Shown piece by piece: positions 26,480-34,637 of a DNA stretch of 47,939 nt; the stretch's first letter is position 1; each line of letters begins with the position of its first letter. This DNA is from a candidate division WWE3 bacterium RIFCSPHIGHO2_02_FULL_38_14. Lineage in GTDB: Bacteria > Patescibacteriota > WWE3 > UBA101185 > UBA10185. Both the position numbers and the translations under genes were made by a program. The stretch is taken from NCBI GenBank assembly GCA_001772865.1, contig MEVD01000013.1:46727-94665 (forward strand). The letters run 5' to 3'. Under the pieces are notes generated by a model that ran no database searches, was not told the DNA's origin, and saw nothing but the letters and a program-made list of their open reading frames with translations.

Positions 26480-26485
26480 TAATTT

Positions 26486-27076
26486 ATGTCGAATCACAAA
26501 GTTAGTGCCCTTTTAGTTGTCATGACAGTATTGTATATATTCTCATCCTTACCGGTATATGCGGTTGAAAGTTCTCCATCTAATCCCAAAAGGCTAAACA
26601 TAGGCCCATACACAAATAAATTTAGTAATCTCCAGGATAATCTGAAAAATAATTTTCAGGATAGAATTGCCAGAAGATGCGAAATAATTACCAACAATAT
26701 AGATAACAGAATAAATGCCTACAACAACAAAAAGAACGCCCATTTAAAAAGATATGAAAATCTCAAAAACCTCGTTTCAAAAATTATTGCAAACCTTGAG
26801 GAAAAGGGTTATGAAGTAACAGAATTAAAAACCGCTCTAAATGAACTTGACACAAAAATAAAGAAATACGCTTCAGACTATGATGCATTTATTGACGCTT
26901 TAAAGAACACTCAAAATTACGCCTGCGGAGAATCGGAAGGCGCGTTCTTAAATGCCCTGGAAGCATCTAAAACCGCACTTCAGACTGTTCTTCAGGACAC
27001 CAGAGACATACATAGTTATTATATAGATGTAATTAAAAAAGCGGTTTCCGATCTTAGAGACCAAAAAACTCTTTGA
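26486..27076 (+). CDS. Secreted coiled-coil protein
   Basis: The 196-residue protein has a signal peptide (hydrophobic VSALLVVMTVLYIFSSLPV followed by a YAVES cleavage-like site near residue 27) and no other membrane segment. The mature part is a long, Lys/Asn/Glu-rich coiled coil with two Cys residues (RRCEII and YACGE). It is exported; a structural or cell-surface role is plausible but I recognise no family. A gene for a small membrane protein follows after 59 nt. Confidence 0.7.
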   Translation: MSNHKVSALLVVMTVLYIFSSLPVYAVESSPSNPKRLNIGPYTNKFSNLQDNLKNNFQDRIARRCEIITNNIDNRINAYNNKKNAHLKRYENLKNLVSKIIANLEEKGYEVTELKTALNELDTKIKKYASDYDAFIDALKNTQNYACGESEGAFLNALEASKTALQTVLQDTRDIHSYYIDVIKKAVSDLRDQKTL

Positions 27077-27135
27077 TCACCCGATAATTTATTAATTTTT
27101 TCGCATGCCCCTAGCGAAATAAAAAGGAGATAAAA

Positions 27136-27483
27136 ATGGATAATATGGATCTTCAAAAACCCGAAAAGCACACTGATTTAAAGCATTTGCTTGCTATCGT
27201 CCTTCTTTTAGTGCTTGTGGGAGTCCTTGTAGTCTGGGTTTACATTTCTGCGGGACCTAGTATATTTTCCACAAAACTTAGGAATATGGGAAACAGACCG
27301 TCTAATGTAACCGGCAGCTTAACCGAAGCAGACGATTCGGATGACGTTCCGACAAACACCAATAAACAAATGGTGGAAGAATTAAATATAATGGATGAGA
27401 ATTCCGACCTAAAGGACCTGGACAATGCTTTGAATGAACTAGAACAAGTTGATTTGTCCGATATAGAACAAACATATCAGTAA
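27136..27483 (+). CDS. Small single-pass membrane protein with acidic tail
   Basis: The 115-residue protein has one membrane helix (HLLAIVLLLVLVGVLVVWVY, about 17-36) and an acidic, probably extracytoplasmic, C-terminal ~60 residues (DDSDDVPTNT, DENSDLKDLDNALNELEQ). It starts with a good Shine-Dalgarno site (AAAAGGAG), unlike most neighbours. It lies just after the secreted coiled-coil gene and may be co-expressed with it. Function unknown. Confidence 0.7.
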   Translation: MDNMDLQKPEKHTDLKHLLAIVLLLVLVGVLVVWVYISAGPSIFSTKLRNMGNRPSNVTGSLTEADDSDDVPTNTNKQMVEELNIMDENSDLKDLDNALNELEQVDLSDIEQTYQ

Positions 27484-27507
27484 TAATTGGAAAATGGCTT
27501 GTTTCAT

Positions 27508-27528
27508 TGCCCGGCAGAATTCCGGGTA
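27508..27528 (+). terminator. Weak terminator-like hairpin
   Basis: CCCGG (27510-27514) pairs with CCGGG (27522-27526) across a 7-nt loop, extended by a G-T and a T-A pair. Only a mixed T-rich stretch follows, so termination is uncertain. Confidence 0.3.
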
Positions 27529-27559
27529 TTCTTGAATTTGAATTAATAGATTCATATAT

Positions 27560-27565
27560 TATAAT
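27560..27565 (+). promoter_or_regulatory. -10 element (TATAAT) of uppS
   Basis: A perfect TATAAT ends 9 nt before the uppS ATG at 27575, giving at most a 2-3 nt leader. Confidence 0.5.
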
Positions 27566-27574
27566 AAACGACTG

Positions 27575-28303
27575 ATGTCTTTAAAATTAGATGAAAATAT
27601 TAAAAACACTGCTTTGCACGTTGCAATAATCCCGGATGGCAACAGAAGATGGGCTACTAACAAAGGACTTCCCCCAATCCTGGGACATAAAAAAGGCGCT
27701 GAAAATTTTGAGATTTTGTGCGATGCTGCAAAGGACTTGGGAGTGAAATGTATTACCTTGTGGGGTTTTTCTACCGAAAATTGGAAAAGAACCGAAGACG
27801 AGGTTGAAAATGTTTTTAACTTAGCCCGCGAACTTATTAAGAAGTTCAGTAAAAAGTGCATCGACGAAAAAATTCGATTAATACACTTAGGTAGAAAAGA
27901 CAGATTTCCTCCAGATTTAACTAAACTGATGAACGAAATGGTCGAAGAAACCAAAAGTTTTGTCAATTTTATTATTGGAATTGCAGCAGATTACGGAGGA
28001 CACGACGAATTAATTCGAGCCTTAACTAAAATCCGGGAAAAAGGTTTGGAACTAAACGACGAAAATATAGAAAACTATCTGGATACCAGTGAGATGCCCC
28101 AAATAGATTTAATAATAAGAACCGGCGGCGAAGTAAGACTTAGCGGATTTATGTCGTGGCAGTCCGCATATGCCGAATTATATTTCACCGACACACTATT
28201 CCCCGATTTTGGACCGGAGGAGCTGAAAAAGGCATTGGAAAGCTTTTCTAAACGGGACAGAAGGTACGGTGGAAATTCAACCGAACAGGTAAACAGCCAA
28301 TAA
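27575..28303 (+). CDS. uppS: Undecaprenyl diphosphate synthase (cis-prenyltransferase)
   Basis: Makes the C55 polyprenyl carrier used for peptidoglycan and surface glycans, from farnesyl-PP and isopentenyl-PP. It has PDGNRRWA with catalytic D21, GHKKGAENF, TLWGFSTENWKR, the RTGGEVRLSGFMSWQ region that binds diphosphate, and YAELYFTDTLFPDF with the metal-binding Glu. The 242-residue length is typical. It links to the four GT-C enzymes in this window, which use polyprenyl-linked sugars. Confidence 0.95.
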   Translation: MSLKLDENIKNTALHVAIIPDGNRRWATNKGLPPILGHKKGAENFEILCDAAKDLGVKCITLWGFSTENWKRTEDEVENVFNLARELIKKFSKKCIDEKIRLIHLGRKDRFPPDLTKLMNEMVEETKSFVNFIIGIAADYGGHDELIRALTKIREKGLELNDENIENYLDTSEMPQIDLIIRTGGEVRLSGFMSWQSAYAELYFTDTLFPDFGPEELKKALESFSKRDRRYGGNSTEQVNSQ

Positions 28304-28331
28304 CCCAACACTTGCAAGTAAATAACTATAA

Positions 28332-28412
28332 TTAACAGACCCTGCTTCGTTTTTTTGACAATCTTCTTTTTTCTTTATTTTTTTGTGCATCCCGTTTCTT
28401 TTTATTTGGCAT
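28332..28412 (-). CDS. Possible 26-residue basic peptide
   Basis: A minus-strand ATG at 28412 opens a 26-codon frame, MPNKKKRDAQKNKEKRRLSK followed by KRSRVC. TGATAAAAT (an extended -10) ends 9 nt upstream. Strongly basic peptides of this size resemble small ribosome-associated proteins, but the frame is short and in A/T-rich DNA Lys-rich frames arise by chance. Confidence 0.35.
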   Translation of the reverse strand: MPNKKKRDAQKNKEKRRLSKKRSRVC

Positions 28413-28451
28413 AACCCAAACATTTTATCAGATTTTAACGCATTAAGCAGG

Positions 28452-28457
28452 TATAAT
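28452..28457 (+). promoter_or_regulatory. -10 element (TATAAT) of a leaderless GT-C gene
   Basis: A perfect TATAAT ends 7 nt before the ATG at 28465. Confidence 0.6.
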
Positions 28458-28464
28458 TAGTGGA

Positions 28465-29910
28465 ATGACAAAATTCGTAAATATGATTAAATTCCATTCT
28501 GACCTTATTCTGGTCTTTATTTTAGGATTTATATTAAGAATAAAAGACTTTCTAAGGGATGATTTTTGGTATGATGAAGCGTTCACAGGCTTGCTGATAA
28601 AAGCTCCCCCACAGGAGTTCCAACAGATACTTATCGGTGACGTCCATCCACCGTTTTATATGTATGTTGCCAAGGCATGGTCTTCTCTTTTCGGAGTTAC
28701 GGATTTCTCCTTAAGGTTTCTTTCCCTTATTTTTGGAATGGTTACTATTTATGTTGTTTACAAGCTTGTGCTGGTTTTATTCTCCAAAAAAGAAATAGCT
28801 TTAATCGCGGCGTTTTTGACATCCATAAATCCATTTAACGTAGGTTATTCATATGAGGGCCGATCCTATACTCTATATGGGCTTATAGCTCTCTTAACTT
28901 TTTATGCTTTGTACACCAAAAAATATAATTTTTTCATATTTGGTCTTTGTGTCATGATATACACCCATTACATGAGTTTGGTGTTTATCCTGTTGTATGT
29001 GATTTATTATTTAAAGGAAACGGGTCTGGATGCATTTCACAACAAAACGTTTGAAGTAAAAATCATCGGTAAAAATATAATAAGATTAATACCTTTTATA
29101 GTTTTTTATATCTATATTTACAACAACGGAATATTAACCAGCATCCGGAACCAAAATATAGAGTGGGCGGACATAAGTGCTTTTTACAATATACCTGACA
29201 CATTTACATCTTATTCTTACGGAGTAAAGGTAAAGCAGCCGGGGAAAAGCCAGGCCAACCACATAGATTTTATTTTGGACGAAAATAAGCTGGGAAGAAT
29301 TATTCTGGTTTTATATTTTTCCACCACTACGTTGATTCTTTTTTTAAATATAAGAAACAAAAAACGTATTGAGCCGTTTTTGGCAAGTTCATTGCTATTT
29401 CTACTTCCGCAGCTCATTTTAATTATTTACGGAATGCATACTAATAAAAATGTGTACGTGGAAAGATATATTTTCCCATCTTCGCTCTTTTTTATTATCA
29501 GTGTTTCTTACATAGTTACTTATAGAATCAAGTTTGAAATAACCGCTTTAATTTTACTTTTCTATTTATTTACGGTTTCAAAAATACAGCCCGTAAATAC
29601 CTATTACAAAGGAATGAAAAGCCTCTATGCAAATTTTAGAGATTATAACGGAGAGCTGATTTTTACATCTCCGGCAGACTACACTATCGCCAGATATTAC
29701 TTTAACGATTATGAAAAAGTTAAACTATCGGATCCTAAAAACCCGAATGAAAGATATTTATGGTGGTGGTTCGTGTACGAAAGCTCTGCACCTAAAGAAA
29801 TCCCGAATGCACTTTTTATAACTCCCGACGAAAGCAGAATGACTGAGGAATATATTAAAGTAGATACGGGCAAGGAAACTGGCACTTATAAAATATACCG
29901 AAAGAATTAA
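28465..29910 (+). CDS. GT-C glycosyltransferase, GT39/ArnT-like
   Basis: The 481-residue protein has about ten membrane helices and the first-loop motif DDFWYDEAF with D37-E38, followed by a conserved DVHPPFYMYV, which is typical of the bacterial PMT/ArnT-like group. It would move a sugar from a polyprenyl phosphate to an exported acceptor. It overlaps the convergent coiled-coil gene by 4 nt. The donor and acceptor are unknown. Confidence 0.82.
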   Translation: MTKFVNMIKFHSDLILVFILGFILRIKDFLRDDFWYDEAFTGLLIKAPPQEFQQILIGDVHPPFYMYVAKAWSSLFGVTDFSLRFLSLIFGMVTIYVVYKLVLVLFSKKEIALIAAFLTSINPFNVGYSYEGRSYTLYGLIALLTFYALYTKKYNFFIFGLCVMIYTHYMSLVFILLYVIYYLKETGLDAFHNKTFEVKIIGKNIIRLIPFIVFYIYIYNNGILTSIRNQNIEWADISAFYNIPDTFTSYSYGVKVKQPGKSQANHIDFILDENKLGRIILVLYFSTTTLILFLNIRNKKRIEPFLASSLLFLLPQLILIIYGMHTNKNVYVERYIFPSSLFFIISVSYIVTYRIKFEITALILLFYLFTVSKIQPVNTYYKGMKSLYANFRDYNGELIFTSPADYTIARYYFNDYEKVKLSDPKNPNERYLWWWFVYESSAPKEIPNALFITPDESRMTEEYIKVDTGKETGTYKIYRKN

Positions 29911-30266
29911 TTTACCAGCCTCACCGAAAACTTCAACCTTCTTGTTTTTCCGTTCTCATCTTCAATTTCCATTCTTCCGCTCTCTCTGTAATAATCCATT
30001 AACTCTTGAGATAGAGCGTCCTTATTATCCGTAATTTCGAGCCTTTTTTCTTTCATCTGCTCTTTAATATTTCTGAACATTTTATTTTCGGATATTTTTG
30101 CCTTTCTCTCCTGAGACTCTTCTTTTACTTTTGCGACTTCCTCTAAAACAGTTTGATAATCCGAATCATTCTCCAGAATTTCGTCAAGATGAACCTTTAA
30201 GCCGTTTAACTCCATCTGCAAGTCTGAAATAATTTTTAACCTTTTATCAATTGCATCTTTGTTCAT
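29907..30266 (-). CDS. Small coiled-coil protein of unknown function
   Basis: The frame is open from 30329, but ATG 30266 gives a natural charged start (MNKDAIDKRLKIISDLQ). The 119-residue protein is nearly all coiled coil, with a short C-terminal beta-like end (DENGKTRRLKFSVRLVN). No family is recognised. It lies between, and opposite to, the GT-C gene and the A1408-type methyltransferase gene. Confidence 0.6.
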   Translation of the reverse strand: MNKDAIDKRLKIISDLQMELNGLKVHLDEILENDSDYQTVLEEVAKVKEESQERKAKISENKMFRNIKEQMKEKRLEITDNKDALSQELMDYYRESGRMEIEDENGKTRRLKFSVRLVN

Positions 30267-30342
30267 AGCACCAAAATAGTGTATCACAAACATAAACCTG
30301 TTTGTATAGAAAATAAACTTAGGTGGCATAATGAAGGTTTGG

Positions 30343-30348
30343 TATTAT
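30343..30348 (+). promoter_or_regulatory. -10 element (TATTAT) that decides the start at 30356
   Basis: TATTAT ends 7 nt before the ATG at 30356 and only 1 nt before the upstream GTG at 30350, so the ATG is the likely leaderless start. Confidence 0.55.
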
Positions 30349-30355
30349 TGTGAAA

Positions 30356-31000
30356 ATGAAAGTCATTAGCGGTAAAACTTTAAAAGATTTAAACGATAGT
30401 GAGATTAAAAGAATTTTGGGGGCATACCGTAAAGTAGAAATAGACCTTGGCACCGGCGACGGGCGGTATGTATACAAAAACGCCAATGAAAATATAGAAA
30501 CTTTATTTATAGGGGTTGAACCCATTCAAAAACAGGTGGAAAATTACTCGCGCAAATCTCAAAAGGAAAAGTTATCAAATGCTATGTTTGTGCTGGGATC
30601 CATAGAATATTTTCCTGAAGAATTAATTGGAACGGCGGATAAGCTGACAGTTATTCTTCCTTGGGGGAGCCTGTTGCAAAGTATAACTAACCCAAACTAT
30701 GAAAAGACACCCCTAATATCAACCATTTTAAAAAGTGGTGGAATTTGTGAAATAGTTTTGGGTTATTCTCAAGAACACGAACCGACCGAAACCGAAAGAC
30801 TCGATCTCCAAAATCTTTCGGAGGAATATTTAAAAAGCGCAGTAATACCGATTTTCGAGAAGAACAAATTGCATCTTACGGAAATTAAATCATTAAATAA
30901 GAACGATTTAAAACTTATTGAAACAACTTGGAGCAAAAAATTAAGCTATGGTAAAGACCGTCCTTTGTATCTATTAAAGTTTAAAAAGATGTTAAACTAA
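30356..31000 (+). CDS. 16S rRNA methyltransferase of the NpmA/KamB (A1408) family
   Basis: NpmA and KamB methylate N1 of A1408 in the decoding site and give resistance to both 4,5- and 4,6-linked aminoglycosides and to apramycin. This 214-residue protein follows NpmA almost position for position: VEIDLGTGDGRYVYK with D30 (NpmA VHIDLGTGDGRNIYK), FIGVEPI with E55 in the SAM pocket, LTVILPWGSLL with W103 (NpmA W107), and TTWSKKLSYGKDR with W192, K195, K200 and R202 (NpmA W197, R200, R205, R207). The two Trp that stack on the flipped A1408 are both kept. Two catalytic-region Arg are Lys. The start at 30356 is set by the -10 and by alignment. Activity on the ribosome is inferred. Confidence 0.85.
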   Translation: MKVISGKTLKDLNDSEIKRILGAYRKVEIDLGTGDGRYVYKNANENIETLFIGVEPIQKQVENYSRKSQKEKLSNAMFVLGSIEYFPEELIGTADKLTVILPWGSLLQSITNPNYEKTPLISTILKSGGICEIVLGYSQEHEPTETERLDLQNLSEEYLKSAVIPIFEKNKLHLTEIKSLNKNDLKLIETTWSKKLSYGKDRPLYLLKFKKMLN

Positions 31001-31004
31001 TTTA

Positions 31005-32396
31005 ATGAACCTGAAACCTTTGAATATTAAGGAATTTCCCAAAGCTCTACCATTAAAAAAATTACTCGGACCCAGTTTTATTTTATTAGGTTTGGGTCTG
31101 GGAAGCGGTGAAGTTATTTTGTGGCCGTTCCTTGCCTCTAACTTTGGTTTGGGCATAATCTGGGGCGCAATTGTAGGAATTACATTTCAGTTTTTCATGA
31201 ATATGGAAATCGAAAGATATGCTCTAATAAACGGTGAAAGTATATTTGTAGGATTTGCGCGAAAATTAAAATGGCTACCTTTTTGGTTTATTCTGTCTTC
31301 TTTTGTACCTTGGATATGGCCGGGAATTGCTGCCTCTTCCGCAAAATTATTCGGTGCTATTATCGGGATTGAAAATACCAGCGGACTTACAATTATCCTG
31401 CTGGTTTTAATAGGACTCATTTTGTCCCTCGGTCCTATTTTGTATAAAACTGTCGAAAGTCTCCAAAAAATTCTTATAGCGGTTGGTGTTCCCTCAATAT
31501 TTATTCTGGCAATAATACTTGCCAACGAATCAGCCTGGGGTAATTTAGCAAAAGGCGTGGTAGGAATCGGAGAAAATTATCTCTTCCTTCCACTTGGTAT
31601 ACCATTAGCCACATTTTTAGCAGCATTTGCATATTCCGGCGCGGGCGGAAACCTGAATTTAGCACAATCATATTATATAAAAGAAAAAGGCTACGGTATG
31701 GGAAAATATTCCGGAAAAATTACCAGTCTGCTGACCGGAAAAAAAGAAGAAGTATCTTTATCCGGCTCCACTTTTGAAGCTAATCCGGAAAATGTAACTG
31801 AATTTAAAAGATGGTGGAAAAATATAAACATCGAACATTTTTTGGTATTCTGGCTTACCGGAACTGCAACCATTTTGCTTTTGGCGCTGTTGTCTTATTC
31901 CACAACTTATAATACCGGACAAAGCGTTTCAAATATAAACTTTGTAATCAGCGAGGCAAACGTTATTGCAGAAAAACTGGCACCATTTATGGGAACTTTC
32001 TTTCTACTGATCACGGGATTAACTTTATTCGGCACACAGCTTACAGTCTTTGATGCTACAAGCAGAATACTTTCGGAAAATATAATTTTAGCTTCGGGGG
32101 GGAGACTTTGGGAAAAACATATTAGAATGACTTATTACACTGTTCTGTGGCTGCAGATAATTGCCGGCATTTTTGTACTATTGCTCGGATTCACCGAACC
32201 TTTGCAATTGGTAGTTACCGCCGCGGTATTAAATGCTTTTGCTATGTTTGTACACGTCGGTCTTACTTTGTGGCTAAATAAAACAAGTCTGGCACCACAG
32301 TTAAAACCTTCGGCGTGGAGAGTTGCTATAATGACTGCCGCATTTTTGATTTATGGGGGTTTCAGCATTTATACAATTGCAGATAAGCTGTTTTAG
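31005..32396 (+). CDS. Nramp-related (SLC11-like) membrane transporter
   Basis: The 463-residue protein has about eleven membrane helices in the LeuT-like arrangement of Nramp metal transporters. In helix 1, where Nramps have DPGN, it has GLGSGEVILWPF. Helix 6 lacks the M-P-H signature and is followed by AGGNLNLAQSYYIKEKGYGM, a segment characteristic of a divergent Nramp-like group. It also has a ~50-residue cytoplasmic insertion after this segment. The ion is therefore unknown and may not be Mn2+ or Fe2+. It follows the A1408-type methyltransferase by 4 nt, so the two are probably an operon. Its stop overlaps the convergent cytidylyltransferase by 4 nt. Confidence 0.7.
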   Translation: MNLKPLNIKEFPKALPLKKLLGPSFILLGLGLGSGEVILWPFLASNFGLGIIWGAIVGITFQFFMNMEIERYALINGESIFVGFARKLKWLPFWFILSSFVPWIWPGIAASSAKLFGAIIGIENTSGLTIILLVLIGLILSLGPILYKTVESLQKILIAVGVPSIFILAIILANESAWGNLAKGVVGIGENYLFLPLGIPLATFLAAFAYSGAGGNLNLAQSYYIKEKGYGMGKYSGKITSLLTGKKEEVSLSGSTFEANPENVTEFKRWWKNINIEHFLVFWLTGTATILLLALLSYSTTYNTGQSVSNINFVISEANVIAEKLAPFMGTFFLLITGLTLFGTQLTVFDATSRILSENIILASGGRLWEKHIRMTYYTVLWLQIIAGIFVLLLGFTEPLQLVVTAAVLNAFAMFVHVGLTLWLNKTSLAPQLKPSAWRVAIMTAAFLIYGGFSIYTIADKLF

Positions 32397-32902
32397 CGAT
32401 TCTTTGGCAAATTAAGCACTTTATTTATGATCTTAGATGTTGATCCGATATCTAAGGGAAGCTCATCAATCAATACAAAATTAATTCCTTTTAATTTAGC
32501 CTTTCTGGTTTCCAATCTTTTTTTATAACCGAAAGTATTTCCATAAGTAATAAACATGGGATTTATCTTTTTATATAAATCTAAATAATAGCTATCCGCC
32601 CACGGCATCTTTCCTTTTATTAAAAAGACAAAATCAACTGCTCTGTTACCGATTAAAAGCTGAATTCTCTCGTTCTCATTAATAATAGGGCCGTTGGGAT
32701 TTTTGTATTTTCTGATTCTTTCGTCCGATTCAACTCCGACAACGAGCACTTCACCCAATTTTTTGGAAGCTTGGAGTAAATGCAAGTGCCCTGCATGCAT
32801 CAAATCAAAACATCCGTGAGTAAAAACTACATCGCGTCCTTGATTTTTAAGCTGGCGGGAAATCTTGATGATTGTATTTACGTTAAGGTAATAACCTCTC
32901 AT
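32393..32902 (-). CDS. Cytidylyltransferase-like nucleotidyltransferase (RfaE/TagD type)
   Basis: Members activate small phosphates (heptose-1-P, glycerol-3-P) with a nucleotide. The 169-residue protein has FTHGCFDLMHAGHLHLL (27-43) with the H-x-G-H site at 36-39, VVGVESDERIRKYK, and a C-terminal GSTSKIINKVL matching the ISSTxI motif. The frame is open four codons further upstream from a TTG, but the ATG at 32902 is preferred. The substrate is not determined; ADP-heptose-type or glycerol activation would suit the surface-glycan genes nearby. Confidence 0.85.
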   Translation of the reverse strand: MRGYYLNVNTIIKISRQLKNQGRDVVFTHGCFDLMHAGHLHLLQASKKLGEVLVVGVESDERIRKYKNPNGPIINENERIQLLIGNRAVDFVFLIKGKMPWADSYYLDLYKKINPMFITYGNTFGYKKRLETRKAKLKGINFVLIDELPLDIGSTSKIINKVLNLPKNR

Positions 32903-32992
32903 GTGATATTCCAATAGTAATAAACATTTTATTTATTGGCAACTAGACGTAGGCAAAAAATAAAGATTAATGTTATTATCTTTTCACTACGT

Positions 32993-33069
32993 CGGGGTGT
33001 GGCGCAGTTGGCTAGCGCACCAGTATGGGGTACTGGGGGCCGGAGGTTCGAGTCCTCTCACCCCGACCA
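32993..33069 (+). tRNA. tRNA-Pro (anticodon GGG)
   Basis: Acceptor stem CGGGGTG/CACCCCG, D-arm GCGCAGTTGGCTAGCGC, anticodon stem CCAGT/ACTGG around ATGGGGT (anticodon GGG), T-arm GGAGG-TTCGAGT-CCTCT with one G-T pair, discriminator A, and an encoded CCA (33067-33069). The C1-G72 pair fits a bacterial proline tRNA. Confidence 0.97.
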
Positions 33070-33157
33070 TTTAGAATACATTTCATCAGAAGGTCCAATA
33101 TTGGCAGATATGCTTTACAAAGTTTTATTTCAGACTACAAACTCTAAGTTGTAGGTA

Positions 33158-33865
33158 TTAATCGTTGAGAGAAATACTATTTTGAGCTGAGTCAACAAAA
33201 AGGATTTTAATAGTTCCACCACAGAATTTAGAAACTAGCTCTGCAAGCTCCTTTGTTGCATTTTTCAGTATTTCATTTTCAATTGGAGGAAGCGCTTCTG
33301 CCACTAACACAATGTTCTTGGAGTGCTCAGTGAGTTTTGTACGGTCCCCCTCACGCCAATTCCAACGCCTGCAAATAACTCCAAAGTCATCTTTATATAC
33401 AACTTCACCCTTCTGCGGAGAATCATTTTCTGAAGAACCTAACGGAACAAAGTTTTCATCACCTTTAGCATAAGTCAAAACCAAGTCTCCTTTTATTTTA
33501 TCCATGTCTTCACCACCCAAAGTTAATATGTATTTTAAAGAGATATAGTTGTAAAGATCCACAATTTTACTTATATGCCGTATTTCTTTACCATTTAAAA
33601 CCATTCTTAACAATGTCTCGGAAGAACAACGAAAATCATTAGGTTTCGAACCAAACTTTTTGTAAGCTTCTCTCCAGGGTTTTATATGCGGATGCTCGGG
33701 TACATTACTACCAGTATATTTCTCTTTTACTTCTTGTTCTATATTACGTAATAACATTTCAATTTCGGCATTATTTCCGCTATTATTCACTCCAGTCAAC
33801 TCAATAACACCAATAAACAAACCCGGATAATCGATTAGCAAAGTTTCTGCAATCGTAAAATTCAT
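33158..33865 (-). CDS. Free-standing B3/B4-domain protein (COG3382-like)
   Basis: The 235-residue protein resembles the B3/B4 domain of bacterial PheRS beta subunit, whose pocket hydrolyses mischarged Tyr-tRNA(Phe). Diagnostic stretches are PWREAYKKFGSKPNDFRCSS, ILTLGGEDMDKIKGDLVLTY and FGVICRRWNWREGDRT followed by a segment on handling charged compounds (IVLVAEALPPI). Such stand-alone proteins are common; some are proposed trans-editing factors but most are untested. It is convergent with the tRNA-Pro gene. Confidence 0.8.
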   Translation of the reverse strand: MNFTIAETLLIDYPGLFIGVIELTGVNNSGNNAEIEMLLRNIEQEVKEKYTGSNVPEHPHIKPWREAYKKFGSKPNDFRCSSETLLRMVLNGKEIRHISKIVDLYNYISLKYILTLGGEDMDKIKGDLVLTYAKGDENFVPLGSSENDSPQKGEVVYKDDFGVICRRWNWREGDRTKLTEHSKNIVLVAEALPPIENEILKNATKELAELVSKFCGGTIKILFVDSAQNSISLND

Positions 33866-33983
33866 TGTTTAAGTATACCCATATTCCTATTTCAGTCCAT
33901 TTATATCCAATACCATATGTGTACCAAAGATGGAAAATCTTTGTGAGTTAGGTGAAGAAAAGTACAAAAGATAAATTTTATTA

Positions 33984-33989
33984 TATAAT
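33984..33989 (+). promoter_or_regulatory. -10 element (TATAAT) of a leaderless GTG-start gene
   Basis: A perfect TATAAT ends 6 nt before the GTG at 33996. Confidence 0.55.
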
Positions 33990-33995
33990 TTATCA

Positions 33996-34580
33996 GTGAA
34001 TACCAGATTAATTTTTCTTAGTTTTATTTTGCTAATTATCATCTTTGGTGTCATTACACTAAACAAAAATCTACTTCAAGATATAGTGGATAATAGTATC
34101 GAAACCGAAAATCAAGTAGCTGATTCTATAACCCCATCAGAACAAACTACTGCGCCAAATAATCCTCAGGAAGCCTTATTAAATAAATACACAGCATGCT
34201 TGTCCAACAAATATCCTCAAACTTTAGATCCGACCAATGTATTGTTTGAGCTAAAAAAAGAACTTAGTAGCACAGACTTTACTAATCCAACTCCTGCGTC
34301 AATGGAATGGTATGTTGATACCAATTCTAAAGTAGTAAGGCTAAATGGCATTAATATCAATACAATTGTAAAACCAAAAGTAATTGATGATATACACCAA
34401 CACTTCATAGAAAAAGGATTTGAACAAGATGATATATATAATTCAGGCAGCGCAACAGTATCGGGATATTTAGGCTACTATAAAGATTGCGTTGTATGTA
34501 AGGAATCCGGTAAAGCTGTTGATTCCGACGATTTATCCGGTGATTACAATGAAAGTATATCGTGTGCATTCTTAAAATAA
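33996..34580 (+). CDS. Membrane-anchored extracytoplasmic protein, unknown
   Basis: The 194-residue protein has an N-terminal membrane helix (RLIFLSFILLIIIFGVITL, about 4-22), a Thr/Pro/Asn linker and a C-terminal globular domain with several Cys residues (ACLSNK, DCVVCKESGK, SCAFLK), which could form disulfides outside the cell. It starts with GTG and is probably leaderless. No family is recognised. Confidence 0.65.
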   Translation: MNTRLIFLSFILLIIIFGVITLNKNLLQDIVDNSIETENQVADSITPSEQTTAPNNPQEALLNKYTACLSNKYPQTLDPTNVLFELKKELSSTDFTNPTPASMEWYVDTNSKVVRLNGININTIVKPKVIDDIHQHFIEKGFEQDDIYNSGSATVSGYLGYYKDCVVCKESGKAVDSDDLSGDYNESISCAFLK

Positions 34581-34625
34581 CTTAAATCATCGTTTCCACG
34601 CACCGGTCATAAAATACCACTTTGC

Positions 34626-34631
34626 TACAAT
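34626..34631 (+). promoter_or_regulatory. Extended -10 (TGCTACAAT) upstream of the HAD remnant
   Basis: TACAAT with TG-C before it ends 6 nt before the GTG at 34638, so the promoter of the decayed gene looks intact. Confidence 0.45.
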
Positions 34632-34637
34632 TAAAAA

